In this document: positions 1-20,200 of the stretch, piece by piece
Layout of the letters: the number at the start of each line of letters is the position of its first letter
Position numbering within the stretch: position 1 is the first letter of the stretch
DNA from: Chenopodium formosanum
Lineage: Eukaryota > Streptophyta > Magnoliopsida > Caryophyllales > Amaranthaceae
Reading direction: 5' to 3'
DNA: 64,000 bases
NCBI GenBank assembly: GCA_024500155.1
Contig: CM044860.1
Span: forward strand, 5,254,501-5,318,500
Position numbers and translations under genes: made by a program
Notes under the pieces: model-generated
Databases searched by the model: none
The model's input: only the letters and a program-made list of their open reading frames with translations
Told to the model about the DNA's origin: nothing

Positions 1-324
1 AAAAAAAACTTAACTCATACTGTATACGAAGTATAAAGGTACCTGAAAAAAAAAAAAAAAAAAAGAGGTTAGGTTTTAGTTGGATAAATACAAGTTAATC
101 TTTGAAACACACAAAATTTGTTTATTACATGACAATTTTGTAAATAAATCAACAACTTTTTCAATAAAAGTGGGTCCCACAGTGATGATGACTGGATAAA
201 GTTGTTGATATATTTACCAAAATGCCATGTGATAAACACATTTTGTTTATCCCAGAGGTTAATTTGCGCTTCCTCGTTTTGGTTTGCTATCAATTCTGCG
301 ATGTTGTGCTTAATTTTTTTTTTT
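1..324. other. Flank of LINE insertion, no gene
   Basis: AT-rich sequence with an A-run at about 45-64. The only reading frame is short and has no recognisable family. The right end (306-324) carries the 3' copy of the LINE target duplication, GTGCTTAA, followed by a T-run that is the element's poly(A) tail read on the minus strand. Confidence 0.6.
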
Positions 325-2757
325 GACAGTGTGAGTAAAGAAAGAAAAGCACATGCAAAAATTTAAAAAGACCAAAAAAGACACTCCCAAGCACGAGCCT
401 TTTCAGCCAACCAGTGTGCAGGAGATACCCATTTCCGAGGAACCTTAAGAATTTTACAAGCCGCAGTGGTAGACAGAAGAACCCGGATATCCCGAAGTAA
501 CCAGTATAAAAAAATCTCGTCCCTCTATTGTTGGTCTAATATTAGATACAGAGGCTCACAGTCCGAGTAAATAAGAATCTTGCGAAAACCACGAAAAAAG
601 GCATTGCGTAACCCCTAGAAACAAGCCTGTAACTCAGACTATAAGGCTGAAGAAGAGAGAGAAACATGTGCCCCTCCCCCACGGAGTAAAGGAGAGTCAC
701 AATCACGAAAAACCCAACCAGCACTTGCCGAGTTGTCGGAGGACGACCAAGACCCGTCACAAATCAAACAAATATCAAACCCCGATGTAGGGTCCCCAGC
801 AAGCGTGGCAGCAAACCCCGAACCAGCTGGCCTAGGACTAGGACGTAAAGCGGAGGAGGAAAGGTGAGAATCTTGAGCTTGCAACCCCTGCACCTTCCAC
901 TTAGAAGCAAGAAGTAAAACATCATCGGGAGAGACAACCTGTTGCCGGAAATGACATTATTACGGGACAACCAAATAGCCCAAAGAAGGGAGAAAAACTG
1001 CACCAGGTTCTCCCAGTCCTTAGCAGCTGCTAATAACGAGACCATAACAGAAAACCATTGGAGAAAGGGAAGATGAAGAAGACCCTGGATATTGAAATGA
1101 AACGTGCTGCGAACCCACAAAGGAGCAACAAAATCACAGTCTCGCAACAAATGGTCGATCGGTCGACCGTATCCTGCTTCCTCCGACAGAAGCAGCAAAT
1201 CGAATCCACATAAATGCCACGAACAGCTAGAACTGAGGCTATCGGAATACCAGCCTGAATTATTTTCCAGCCAAAGATCTTACATTTTGGAAGAAGGGGA
1301 AGCGCCCAAAATTTCCTCTACCAGGAAGCAGGCAAGGACCCCAAAGAAGGACACATGATAGTCTGCTGCAATAAAAGAGCATAGGCAGACTTCGTAGAAA
1401 AGGAGACATCCTTAGAGAATTTCCAGTACACAAAATCATCCATAAGTTCTTGCGGACGATCTAGAGTAAGGATCTTAACGACAGTTGGGCCATCAAAAAA
1501 CTGATTGACTCTCGAAGAGTCCCACGCGTTAGAAAATGGATCAATTATATCAGACACATGAGTTGGAAGATCCGACTTAGACAAACCATCCTTAAATAAC
1601 ACTAGACCCCCAGGAGCCCAGTCGTCGGCTGTAATGCGGACCCTATTACCTCTACTCACTTTCCAACATACACTAGAAGAAACAGTCGAAAGAGCAATTT
1701 GTAACCCATGACAACCCCAGGAAGGTCGAGAAATACGAGCTTCCGGGGTGCCAGGCAGAGAGGGGTACTTCGAAAACATGGGCTTAGAAACCAAAAGTTG
1801 AGGATTTCGAAACATCCTCCACCCTGTACCTACAAGGAGGGCTGAATTAAAGCAGGAAATGTTGTGCAAACCCAAAACCCCCAAACCTTTGGGTAAGTGA
1901 AGTAGAGAAGCCAAGCGCAACGCCAAACCCTTCCAAGAACTAGACGATCTCCACCAAAAGCTAGCAAGCATACTGTCAAGTTGAGAAGCTACAGAAGACG
2001 GTATCTTGAAAACCTACAAGATATAATTAAACGATGCGACTAACACCAAATTTATGATAACCAGTTTTGCTGCTGTCGACAAACGAAGAGAAGCAAAGGT
2101 AGACAACCGGCTAACAACCTTATCGATTAAAAACCTGAATTCCAAAACTTTACTCCTACCAAGGTCAACAGGAAGGCCCAGATAGTACCCAAAGAAGCTT
2201 TTGATTGTAGACGAAGACTGCGAGCCTAAAAATCACGGTAGTCGTGAGGTGTATTCGGGTTAAACTTGACAAAGGACTTCTGAAGATTAATCATTTGACC
2301 CGAAGCAAAGTAAAAGGCCGAAAGAATGGCCATGACATTGTCACATGCCTGGGGTGAAACCTAGAAAAATAACAGCGAATCATCTGCAAAGAAAAGATGA
2401 GAAATCGAAGGTCCACCCCTAGAAACATGAATACCAGAAAACAAAGCCTGTTCTTCCGCTCGCCTAAAAGAGGCCGACAACACCTCATACACAACACAAA
2501 AAGATACGGTGACAGAGGATCATCCTGTCTAAGACCACATTGTGGTTGAAAGGAGGGTGTAACACTCCCATTCACAAGAACCTGGTACGAGACAGTTGTA
2601 ACACACTGTTCAATAATATGAACCCCAACAAGGCGGAAAACCAAAAGCCCGTAAGAACGCACTCTATCATAAGCTTTATTCATATCCAATTTTAGAGCCG
2701 CGTAAAAACGTTTCCGTGCTTTGGAAGCATTCATAAAGGACAAAAGCTCGTGCTTAA
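306..2757 (-). mobile_element. 5'-truncated LINE (L1-type non-LTR retrotransposon) with target-site duplication
   Basis: The element lies at 325-2749 and reads on the minus strand. Its 3' end is an 11-base A tail (T-run at 314-324 on the plus strand). The 8-bp word GTGCTTAA flanks it at 306-313 and 2750-2757, and both copies continue into T-rich sequence, as expected for a LINE target duplication. The inside encodes the C-terminal half of an ORF2 protein: reverse transcriptase palm and thumb, a zf-RVT-like region and an RNase H domain. The endonuclease and the N-terminal part of the RT are missing, so the copy was truncated at insertion. Several frameshifts show that it is dead. Confidence 0.9.
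639..2743 (-). pseudogene. Decayed LINE ORF2 (reverse transcriptase / RNase H)
   Basis: Open stretches at 2291-2743, 1318-1971, 764-1198 and 639-893 are successive pieces of one ORF2. The first holds RT block residues LDMNKAYDRV and GLRQDDPLSPYLF. The FADD active-site box (minus strand, 2379-2390) sits in a different frame from the piece upstream, so at least one frameshift lies inside the palm. The second piece has the conserved LINE region after the RT (FWWRS near its start, then the SAYALL region). The third has HLLRDCDFVAPLW, typical of zf-RVT, and the last has the RNase H start CDGSW. No functional protein can be made. Confidence 0.88.
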
Positions 2758-3309
2758 ATTTTTGTTGGTGTGGCTATATTGAGCTTTTGTTTGTGCATCA
2801 GTGTTACTGGATCTAAGGTATGTTGTTGGATTAGCTGAAGCTTATTAATTGGTTTCTTTATACTTAAAAAGAAAATAGAAGAAGAGAGAGCACAAGATGA
2901 CAAGAATGAGTTAAGCATGATTACCCAGTCATATATGAGATGCCATACACACTCGGAAGCTTGAAAATTAATTGCCAATATCAAAGTTTACATAAGCCAT
3001 TAGTGAATCGTTAAATAAATGTATTTTGTAATTTTACATACATTGAAGAAAGTGAATCGAGTTTAAATAAAACACGTTATTATATTTTGAACACATGATT
3101 GGTAAGTGAGTAGAATTTTCAAAAATGGAGATAGTAAAAAATTGAACAATCTATCTCATAGTAAAGCCCAACAGCTAATTACAACAACAATTGTTATAAT
3201 GCCGTTTGATCAATTGTTATAATATTTTGTAAAACTACAAAATCGCGAAATTTACGAAGAAACGGCAGTGATGCTTTTCCAGCCATCAGCGTCATACCAT
3301 GTGACTTAT
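2758..3309. other. 3' flank of TBL2-like gene
   Basis: AT-rich sequence between the LINE and the stop codon of the WD40 gene. It probably contains the 3' UTR of that minus-strand gene. I see no further coding or RNA feature. Confidence 0.4.
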
Positions 3310-9787
<6,478 letters not shown>

Positions 9788-11245
9788 ATTTCCCGGCGAA
9801 ATTTCGTCGGAAAAGGTAGAAGATCGCTGGCGAAAAACCCTAATTCGCCGGAATGTTTGAGTGTTGGTTTGATTGAAGGTCGGAAAATATGATACAAATG
9901 GCGGTGAGTTCGTCGATTTAAGCGTTACACTGGTATGGTGTCGTGGGAGTGATTAGTAAATGTCTAATTTGGTAAATAAGTATTTTGTAAATAATTTGAT
10001 TTCCACGTGGCGTTGCTTTTCTATAGTTTCTACGTGGTGCTTGTTGAATGGCTGTTACGGAAACTTGATTACTACGTCAGCAATTTTTTTGTGAACAAAA
10101 CGAGAGTTTTAAAGTACGAAATTTTAATCTTTAAATAAGGTCAAGTTACTCAACTTAGTTCAAATCACCTGAAAATTTTTCTAGATTGTCTTAATGATGG
10201 CAACCTTATCTAACTAATCAACCATATTAGTTTCTCAATAGTAATACCTAATTGTGACTTCACATTCATGTTTAACAGTGAAGGATTTACACTTTTGGAT
10301 TAAGTGAATGTAAAGGGAGGAGTTATGTGAGTACGACTCGTCTTCAACATTTGACACAACTGTCAATAGACCTTGCGAAGATCACCATTTAGCGCTATTG
10401 ACAACCCCTCATAATTGCAAGGAACTTCATTTGGTGTTGGTACACCACTATAGTTCATATTCATACTCCTTCAATCTCTTTTTGTTTGCACCATGGGCCA
10501 ACTTTATGTGAAAACTTTTTGGGTCAAATGGTGCAAATAATAAGAGATGGAAGGAGCAATCTTGTACTACTTCCGTCTTTTATTTAAGTGTTTTAGATTG
10601 ACTTTTGCACTATTCACAATTTCACATACACAACTTTGACCAATTCAATGTCTTTGCTTTATACATATCTTTAGGTGAATTCCCCCACCATCTCTACAGG
10701 CAAGCTTGGTGTGTCAATATTGAATAGGTGTGTCTGAAAGTTTATTCTACTTGATGCTTTTGATATATTTGAAATAATACAGTACATATTTGCTGCTGGA
10801 CTGGGTGTGATAGAACATACACAGCTGCAAATATGTTTTGATCTCTGGCACTCTAAATCAAGTGATCCTGAGAGACAAATCTTTGATAATGTAATATTGT
10901 AATACTGTTTTAAAACACTTTTCTAATAAAGTTGCCTACTTACAATGAATGTTAGTGTAGTTCTTTAACATCACTAGTACGTTGATATTTTCTAATACCT
11001 GATGTACTTTACTTCCACTAAAATGGAATAGAGAATATTAGAAAGAATTAACATCCTTAGTCTCTACCTGTGCTAATCTGAAAATCAGGCTCTACGGTGT
11101 TGATGCAGCAGCTATTTTGCTGTAAGAACTCCCGCTTTTTACAGTTGCTGGAGGAAAGCAGCAGAACAAAATGGCTACAAAATATTGATGATCATTCACA
11201 ACATAAGCATCTTTGTCACTTCTTGAAACTGCTGAAGGAAGATGC
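9788..11245. other. Intergenic: TBL2-like promoter side and SEC1 3' side
   Basis: Contains the 5' leader and promoter of the minus-strand TBL2-like gene (roughly 9788-10000) and, at the right, the probable 3' UTR of the SEC1 gene. A Stowaway-like MITE lies in the middle. I see no additional gene. Confidence 0.5.
10464..10558. mobile_element. Stowaway-like MITE
   Basis: Terminal inverted repeats of about 28 bases: CTCCTTCAATCTC at the left and the complement of GAGATGGAAGGAG at the right. Both arms continue into a GCACCAT / ATGGTGC core. About 95 bp, no coding capacity. The right border reads CA rather than TA, so the target duplication is not clean. Confidence 0.75.
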
Positions 11246-14200
11246 TCAAATTCTAAGGCCGTCTAGAGAGAGACCTTTTCCTGTGAATTGCTTCAGCTTC
11301 TGCAGGGGACAAAAAAAAAACTACTGAAAATGACTTGAAAAAAAAAAAAAAAATTCAAATCAATGTGCGATTAGTGGGTCTGCAACTGTTGAATTTTGCA
11401 TGTCTTGAAAGCTTAATGCAACATCAATTTAGGAAGTTTTTTTAATGAGGGAGAAGAGTTCTTCAGAGAAACAAGATGGTTGTATTTAAACATTTATAAT
11501 TAACAGATTAGCAAGAGCATTAACAAGTAACAATGGCATAAGGGCATAAATACTTGCATGTTCCCTATAGACTGCCTGTCGAAGTATTTATGCCTTTATC
11601 CTTGTATACTTGTATTACCATAAAGGCATAAATACTTGCATCCTGAATTTATCCCTATAAACCAAGGGAAGCTCAAGAGAGTCTTCTTAAATAACATAAA
11701 TCATTATTATGCATGCGTCCAAAAGATAGATGCAAGAAATATGTACCGTAATATATTTAGGAGGATCATCTATACTTGTTGCACCAAGTACAATTTCCCT
11801 CCTAAGTTTTGTAGTGAGTTTGTAACAAGTTCGTATCTGAGTAAAATGTGATAAAAGATCTTCAGGAAATGAATCAAGTCCAACGGTTACAATGTACCAG
11901 AAGCAAGAAGCCAAGAATTTTACCTCAGATCTAGTAGCTCCTCCAAGGATAAATATGAAAATACGTGATCCCAACATCTTAAAATCATTAGGCGAATTTC
12001 TCAATACCGAGTCACTGAAAAGGACCAAAAATTTACAGAAATTAAGACTACAATCAATAAAATCTGATTGCTTCTATCTCTCATGGTCCTACGCTAAATA
12101 TAGAGCTTATAGAATGATGCGAACTGCAGTACCTGCTTCCATCTTCAGAACTATGAGGGCGAGCCCATGTTGCAGTTCGTCTTGACCTCATTGAACGTGG
12201 ACCAGTTGTCGTGGTTGTGCTGGCAGAAACACTCTGAGTTTGATTGCGTTCTCTGTTGATTGGAGTCGGCTCATTAATGTATTGATAATCATTCTTTGAT
12301 AACTCACCTTTGTGCACATTCTCCAGGAGTTCCTGGAAAATTATAAAAAATTCTTTAAATTTCTCAAGGTTCCTGGAGAAAAACGAGGAGTTCTTTCATC
12401 CAACTTTGTAAGCATAAATTGCTACTTGATTGAAGCATATGAGGCTCAAGTGCCACTCAACCCATAAAATAGAGAATTTGTTTAATGCATTTATCTTTAT
12501 TATGCATGAAATGCAATGACGAAAATTGTGTTTAACAAGTTTTTTATTACAGTAATCAGACTCAAGTACAAGTGTTGAACTACAGTATAAATCCTGGTGT
12601 CAAACTAAGTCATCACGTGAAACATTTGCATATCATTGGTCCTTAAAGATCTTATAGTGTCTTATCATGCCTGAATATTGAGCATTCATCATGTGTGCGT
12701 AGGTGTGAACGCGCGCGTGTGTGTGTAAGAGAGAGAGAGAGAGAGATGAAAGGAAGAGTTCCAAGTAACAAAGCTTTAATGAATTAAATATAACATAACA
12801 AAGAGCAGATAGATGGAAAATCAAAGCACTGTGTGGTCTGCATCCAATATAGTGAAGTTGATGCTGTAGTTTTGTTCAGAAGTAGATGATCCATTTGCAA
12901 TGGAAGAGATACTTAAAAGAGACCAATCCCCAAAGAAACATATCCAACAGATTCCTATTCCATTTTATAAGCATTTACTGTCAAGAAGGTATTAAAAGTG
13001 GCACATTCAAGATGCTTGATGAAAATAAAGTAGGATGAATTTGACAAAATCAGTAAGGTATCATTTATAAACTACCTCTAGCATAGGATAAAATTTGGAT
13101 AATGCCCAAGTTTCCTCCTCTGAATTGGTTCTATCTTTTCTAGCAGCAATTTTCTTCTGGTGATGGATAGATCAGGAAAAAGAAAGAACAGTTAGCATAG
13201 ATAGAAACAACGCAAGTCAGTTGAATAATTCTTGTAAGATGTCAAACTCCACTCATATTACCCTCTGACCATCAAATGTTAGAGAGAAACTTCCACTTGT
13301 TTTCTTCTTAATAATTGATGATCCAGCAAGCATTCTCATATTTTTTACAGCTTTCACATCCTCTGCCGACAACTTAGCTAACTGCAACAAAGCAAATAAT
13401 GCTTTTAATTGTCATTACTTACAAAAACATAAAGTGCAGAAAATTATATAAGTGGTTATATGAAAGTAACTATATAAGAAACAGCTGGTATGATGCAATT
13501 GGAGATCTCCTCTTACCTGCATTATCTTAGTGGCCTTGTCTCCTTCAAACTTATCAGGGTGCACGCATGCATAAATCATCAACAAGCGCAGTTTATTCTC
13601 AGGAGAAGCATCCTGGATAGTGAAAGCAACAAAAAAGAAGAGGTTATACAAGAACTAAATACTCCATTTGTTATAAAGATTCGACTATTCAAGCAAAGGT
13701 GCATGTAAAAACCTGATGTGCCCTTAAGAAGGTGATGATCTCCTTTGTTCCTGCATCTCCAAAGACTATATCCTGTTCTAGCTGCCCAAGTTCTCGAAGC
13801 CCCATATCTCTTATAATTTGATTTATTTTTCCAGCAATCTGCCCCAAAATAAACAACAATTAGCACACAAACTCTAGTAGATCATTATGCATAACACTGG
13901 GAATTCTGCTGTAATTATACGTTCTCGATCAACTATGAAATACTGGACAACTTTTGTACCATGACTAGAAGGATCTCTTTTCTTGTAACTAGAAAGTATA
14001 AAATTTCATTAGTGATTGGGTTATGCACAGCCCACAAATAATAAAATGATCAAACATATATGCATGTGAATAATTAATGGCTTTGTTGAAATAGCTTAAG
14101 CTCTACAAAGTCCTCAATAGTCTTCAAGGCCTACTATAACTTTCAAACATGAACCAAATCACTATATTAATCTTGCATCTTGACTGAAGATGACTACTGT

Positions 14201-17200
14201 TGCATTGATTAGATAGTTACCAATTCTGTGATTGACAGTTATAACTTTGAAGTAAACAGTTTTCTAGAGAGAATTTCAGTTTTGAACACACTAGGCTTTT
14301 AAAACTAAAAAAGTGTACCTCCACATGCAAAGAAAGTTTCTCCATTTGCTCAGTGTACTGTGGCAAAGCTTGAACCATCTTTTGCAAATCTCGTGTAGAA
14401 AGCTCTGCTCCATCTCTACATACAGTCAATAAGTCTATGTGAATTCTTGATGAAATTCAACAGCACTAACTTTTTCAAATTCAAGATTTTGAAAGACAAT
14501 AACCCATGAAATGGATTATAAACCTCAGTTTATAGGACGTAAGACGAAGAAATAAAATTGCACCAGGAAAAGGCCAAGCAAAATAAGAAAGTATTGTATT
14601 GTTTCAACCATGACTCAGCAAGAATTGCAGTAGTTGAGCCAAGATAAATGTTTTGGGCACTCAAGTAAAACAGATGAATGCATACAATAATTTTTTTTCC
14701 AGTCCTATCCTCTTTATTTTTGGTGAGTTCTTGGATAAAAGCTTAGCTAACCAACCGAAAATTATTTGGGAAATACCATTTATGGGAAATGAGTGCTTTT
14801 GTTTTCCCTTTTTTTGGTGGGTATTTATTAAATTATATCACAAATACATAAGCATTTAATTTCTAACAAAAACTTAAACTCAACACACACCAAAAGGAAC
14901 AACACTAAGTAACCGAACATGATGAGGGTTATGCTCCAACAGCAGATAATAACCATAAAACAAGAAAATAAGTTCGCAGATCATTAAGAAGTAAGTACGA
15001 GAATACTCCAAGAGCAACAAGCCATCAGAAATATTTATATAACCTCGAGGCTTGACTCAGTGTTGCAGCTTTGTTCTTTGACGCAAAGTTGGTCATTTTG
15101 TCATGCAGCCGTTCACTAGCCTGGAACATTGAAAGGTTAATCAACTGTTCTGAGGTTTAACAATTCAATTTGGTAAACAAACTGTCAGTCCAGTAAACAT
15201 ACTTCTGCAATATGCAAATGGCGGATCTCTAGCCATACAGGATCACTGTCTTCCAAAAGAACTTCCTTTTTCTCAGGCTGACCAGTTGTTTTGTTAGTAA
15301 CCTATGATAAAGCATAATTTAAGTTCACCATGAAACTTGCAAAAAAGAACATACAATAAAATGATGTAAGGGAAAACTATAAGACAAACCTCAAGCGCCA
15401 ATTTGTTCCCTTCCATTTCCAGCAAGTCATGACACATGGCATCATAAGTCCACTCATGTATCACTGGAGCGATCTGTATATAAAAATTTCAAATGCTAAG
15501 CAACAACATATATTAGAGCATGCAACAAGATATATAGTGAGAGCTCTAACCTGATCAACACCTCTGTCCAGGATAAGTAACTCGCATGTTTCCTTTTGGG
15601 GAAAATTGGGAATTGTGGATTTATATAACTTCAGACGGTCCCAAACTGCTGAAGCAAGCTTTGAGGGTATTAATTCATGTGAAGATGCTGTATCAGGATC
15701 CTTTGCAGTTTGAAAACGTACATAGGGGAGCTCCTACAAAAATACAAATTTAGTTCCTAACTACATTATGCCAATCAAGAAACTATAATAGATATTAAAT
15801 CTAATGCCATAACATGATGAGAAATTATATAATTGACTACACAGCAGGAGTTGCTAATTAGATGATGATATGATAAATGATCCTTTAAAGTAAAAATGGA
15901 GATCACTAAATTTATTCTCTAAACATCAAATTACAATCACTGCAAAAATATTGTACCACTCATTCAACAACATTATATAGCCAAATTCAATTTGCCAGGA
16001 GCAGGAACTGAAACACTTAGAGAAAACAAATTTCATAGGTGTGTCCAGTAAATAAAGATTGTCTGTCTTGTCTTGTACTATGCAGTACATACTTATATTC
16101 TCAGACTGATGCATAAAACTCGCTGGAAGTACCCAAAAGAGATGAGAAACATTTCCATAATTCCTATTACTATAATTACACTCAATTATCTTTATCTATT
16201 AGAAACGTCAGATGCATGTCGACACGGGTACCGTCAGATGATTGGTGTATAAGAGTAACAGTAATGTATTTTTGTTAGTCTCTATTCTGTATTTCTGTAA
16301 CCTCTAATATCCAGGTTATTTCTTTCCAAGAAGTTTCCAGACACAAAGCCCTGGTAAGCTTTTGTCATTAATTAAATCTGCTTGTTAACCCCATCATGTT
16401 TGGTTGCCTGGTCGGATCTTTACTAGTTTGTCAATCATCTACCAAAAAAATATATTAGCACCTGAATAAGAAACTAACAGCTGATAAACTAAGTCCTGAC
16501 GTTGTGATTTAATCTTACAGGCTCGACCAGTTCCTAAAAATCTAAAATCCAATCAATGTGTTCATCAAGGTATTATAGAAACACACATATTTCACTTGTA
16601 AATAGCGATATACATGAAACAGATCCAAAACCTCAAATTATTTAGATAGAGAACTACTAATCAAGAGCTGCACCAAAACTTCCAATGATACTGTTCAACT
16701 TGGTAAGGACATCAGGACATGAAAAAGGAATATGGTAGGAGGAATGCATGAAGAAAACATGCAGCATAAGTTAACATGTACCTTTAATGAAGCAAAGACA
16801 GTTGCAATGCGGACTGCTAAAGAATTCATACAAGCATCAAATTTTCGGGTATTTTGCGAAGTTTCTCCAATAAAATCCTCCAAAGCTGAATCATGTTCAG
16901 TTACAAACACCTGTATCAATAGCATCTGGAATAATAAAAAAAAAAAATCTCTGGCAACAACATAGAAGAGGCAAGCAAAAAGATACCAAGATGTTTTGAG
17001 GTAAGATGACATCAAAAGCTTTAATGTCAGATAGAGAAATTGAAAAGAAGGTTAACAAAAACGCATATCATCACAAACATTACATTCCTTCTCCCCCCCC
17101 CCCCCCCCCCCCCCCTCCTCCAATTGGCTAAGTGTTGGACGACTTAACATTTGTTTTGCATGCAATAATACAAAGGAAGTTCTCCAAGTATCCAATGATT

Positions 17201-20200
17201 GATAATTTGATACATGGACCTATGTAACTCAGATCTTCATGAGTGTCAAGTTCATTAAAAGTATCTCACGTGGACACATAAAGCTTTTTCTTTTTCTTAT
17301 ATATTTCATCAAGGATCACCCCAAGTATCCTTATTCATATAAAGTGTCAGATGTCTGTCAGGCATAACTATGGCAAGGAAATTGTAATGCTAGGCGTAGC
17401 ATAGCATGAATGATATTTTTACCTGGCTATCCACCGGGAAGAATTCCAAATTCATCTGCAACATGAATGGAGGAGTAAAAGACCATTAATGAATGACATT
17501 CAGATTGTTTAAATACATGAGTAAAGAACCGCCCCTTACCTCTCTTAAAGCACCTATACGGGGTACCACACTCATATCGCTCTTGATGTGGTTAACTAAT
17601 TCCTTCGGAACAGGTTGGCAGAAAAATACAAATGCCCTGGGACCAGAAACAAATGACCAAAACAAGCAGTTCAAGTGATACAGACAGCAAATGACTTTCA
17701 AAAATCTAAGTATTTTAGGCATACTGGAAACTTTACATACTTCTTGTACAGAGGTTCTCTTCCTGACATGTCAGACAAGAACATGACTATGCTGCAACAA
17801 ATCAAGGAAAAAAATTTAGACATATAGCAAGCAAAAGTACCTCAAAAAAAGTCTAGCAGCAGGAGTACTGAGGAAGTCCAGAATAAAACTTCTGAATATG
17901 CAGATATTTTTAATAGGAAACTTCTCATTGTTACAAACTTACGAATATTTTCTTGCTAATTGTGATAATAACCGGTATATTATTAATAATAGTATTAATA
18001 AAGTTATATCTAGATACCTTAAGGACACCTATAGCCTTGTTTTTGATATTGAACTTCAGAATACAGCAGACATTTTAATTTACCCAAAAGTATTTATGTT
18101 CCTTAACAGATATTTGTAAGGGAAAGGAAATCAGGGAATGATAAAGTTAATGCCTACATGAAAATTGACAACTTTTGCCGTTTTAGATCAATTTAAATAT
18201 ATCTCCCATACAAAAAATTAACTATCTTTATCCAACTTTCCCTAAGATACTAGCATCCCTGCCCACTCATAGAGACTAATATAAGTCTGCATGGCCTGCT
18301 ACATAAAAACAGGCTTGAGAGCATAAACTACCTTGATGAAGTTTCACTAGACTGGTTGCCTAAGAAAAGAGTGAGGTTCTGAATTTTAATAATACAATAC
18401 CCACTTCCAAGTTCCAAATATCTAGAGAAAAACCCTCTTTACAGTTCATGGAATCTGGGATCATCACATAAAGCAGAGTATGAAAATAGTATATTTGACA
18501 AATTTTTACCCCTGAGCCATTAGGAAATCTGCAAGACAAGATCCCAAAGATGTTGGCAACCACTTGACTACTACATATCTTAATGTAATCTATAGAACTT
18601 TCTTTGCAAACTTCTAAAAAAGTAGGTTGCTCACAGAAATTGACATTTATAAGATTGAAAATAAAGAACTCCACAAAGCAAACTCCCCAAATTATTTTGG
18701 TTCTAGGGAGTTTCTTCTTTTAGTAAATTTCGAAAATTCATCATTACATTGTCTCCGCAGACTATTCCACGTAGCCTAATGGGAGATTACTTTAAAAAGT
18801 CGGAAAGTTTGTATTTTTTCCAAGAAAATTCTGATCAGATACAAAATTAATTATGCTTCAAGGAAAGCACAATCAAGAGGTAGTTGAGCAACAAAATTGA
18901 CCTAATTATATAACAGCACTTACAATTGCAGGTAGAAAACATATTTTCAATCAGTATTTAGAGGGGGGGGTCTTTTGAAAGTCTAAAACAGTGCCAGAGT
19001 ATTTGTTATATTTCATACATAATGATTTCCAGTGTTCCAGAATGAATGGAGAAAAGCTTACTTTTCCTTTGTCGGCTGAATGAAATAAATAGCATCCAGA
19101 GAGGGAAGAGGTTGCCTTCTTCTGAATAGATCTTCTACCACTACAGACAGAACAATCATTAGAGCAATATAAACCACTGTAAGCTAAAGTCACAGATATA
19201 GCTTAAGATCATGACAGTGGCTTAGCATGAGCATTTGCAAAATATAACTTCCCCCAAATAATCCAATAAGAGTCACCATACGAAGCATCATATACTTTTA
19301 AGCTTGTGTGATAGCCAAAAACAAAAGAATATAACATATCTTTAATATATTCAGAATTTCAGACTTTCAATCAGTTCAATGCTGACTGTGTTCAAACACC
19401 AAGATACGTCCCAAAATAACATAGTAAGGTAACGTTTGTGCTTGGTCAAAACACATTAGAGAAGTGTTAGTGTAAGAAATACAACGGCTAAGAGAGATAC
19501 ATATTGCACAGCTGATTAGCTTGGAGAACAGGCAAGACCAATCCTAAACAATATTTTTTATTCGTATTCCAGAATTTAGTCTTTTAATGTCTTCAGTCAC
19601 TAGTTCAATAAGTATTTTGAACTAGGACAGACAGTACCTGATCTTCCAAGTGAAACGTCCATCAGGGTAAAAGCTAACATTTGCTGGAAAAAATCCAAAT
19701 AATGAAAAGTCAAATGTCACCTACTATAGATGCTCAAATCAAATTCAGTGAACAGAAATTGACCAGAAGCGAAGGAAAAAATGAAATGAGATGAAGTCGT
19801 AACTATTAGATGGAAGTCATAAAACCTGAGATGAAATAAGAATTAGATACTCTACATGCACTTGAATAGCAATATAGTACGGAATATCTATTTAAGTTTT
19901 CAGAAAAACTTTGGAAAACATATTTGGCATCGCTATCCCTGGATTATATGCAGTAAAGACAAAGAAGCTCACATGAAATCCCTTGATCAGTGATATCAGC
20001 CATCTTGCATGACGAGGACATAACCTTGACAGTGACTTTGTCCATAATCAATACCTATATAACAAAAATGACTTCAAACACATATTTTATAAACTGTGAC
20101 ATGATTAAGTAAGAAGCATCATAAATAAAAGGGCTTCAATAACTGCACGACAGAATTTGTTGATCCACAGAGAATCAGAGCAGCTATAACAAAAACTCCC

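Noticed and set aside
19637..19690. Exon-like stretch between SEC1 exons 3 and 4, with AG and GT borders
   Set aside because: SEC1 exon 3 joins exon 4 directly in frame and matches the family; the extra segment has no counterpart in SM proteins.
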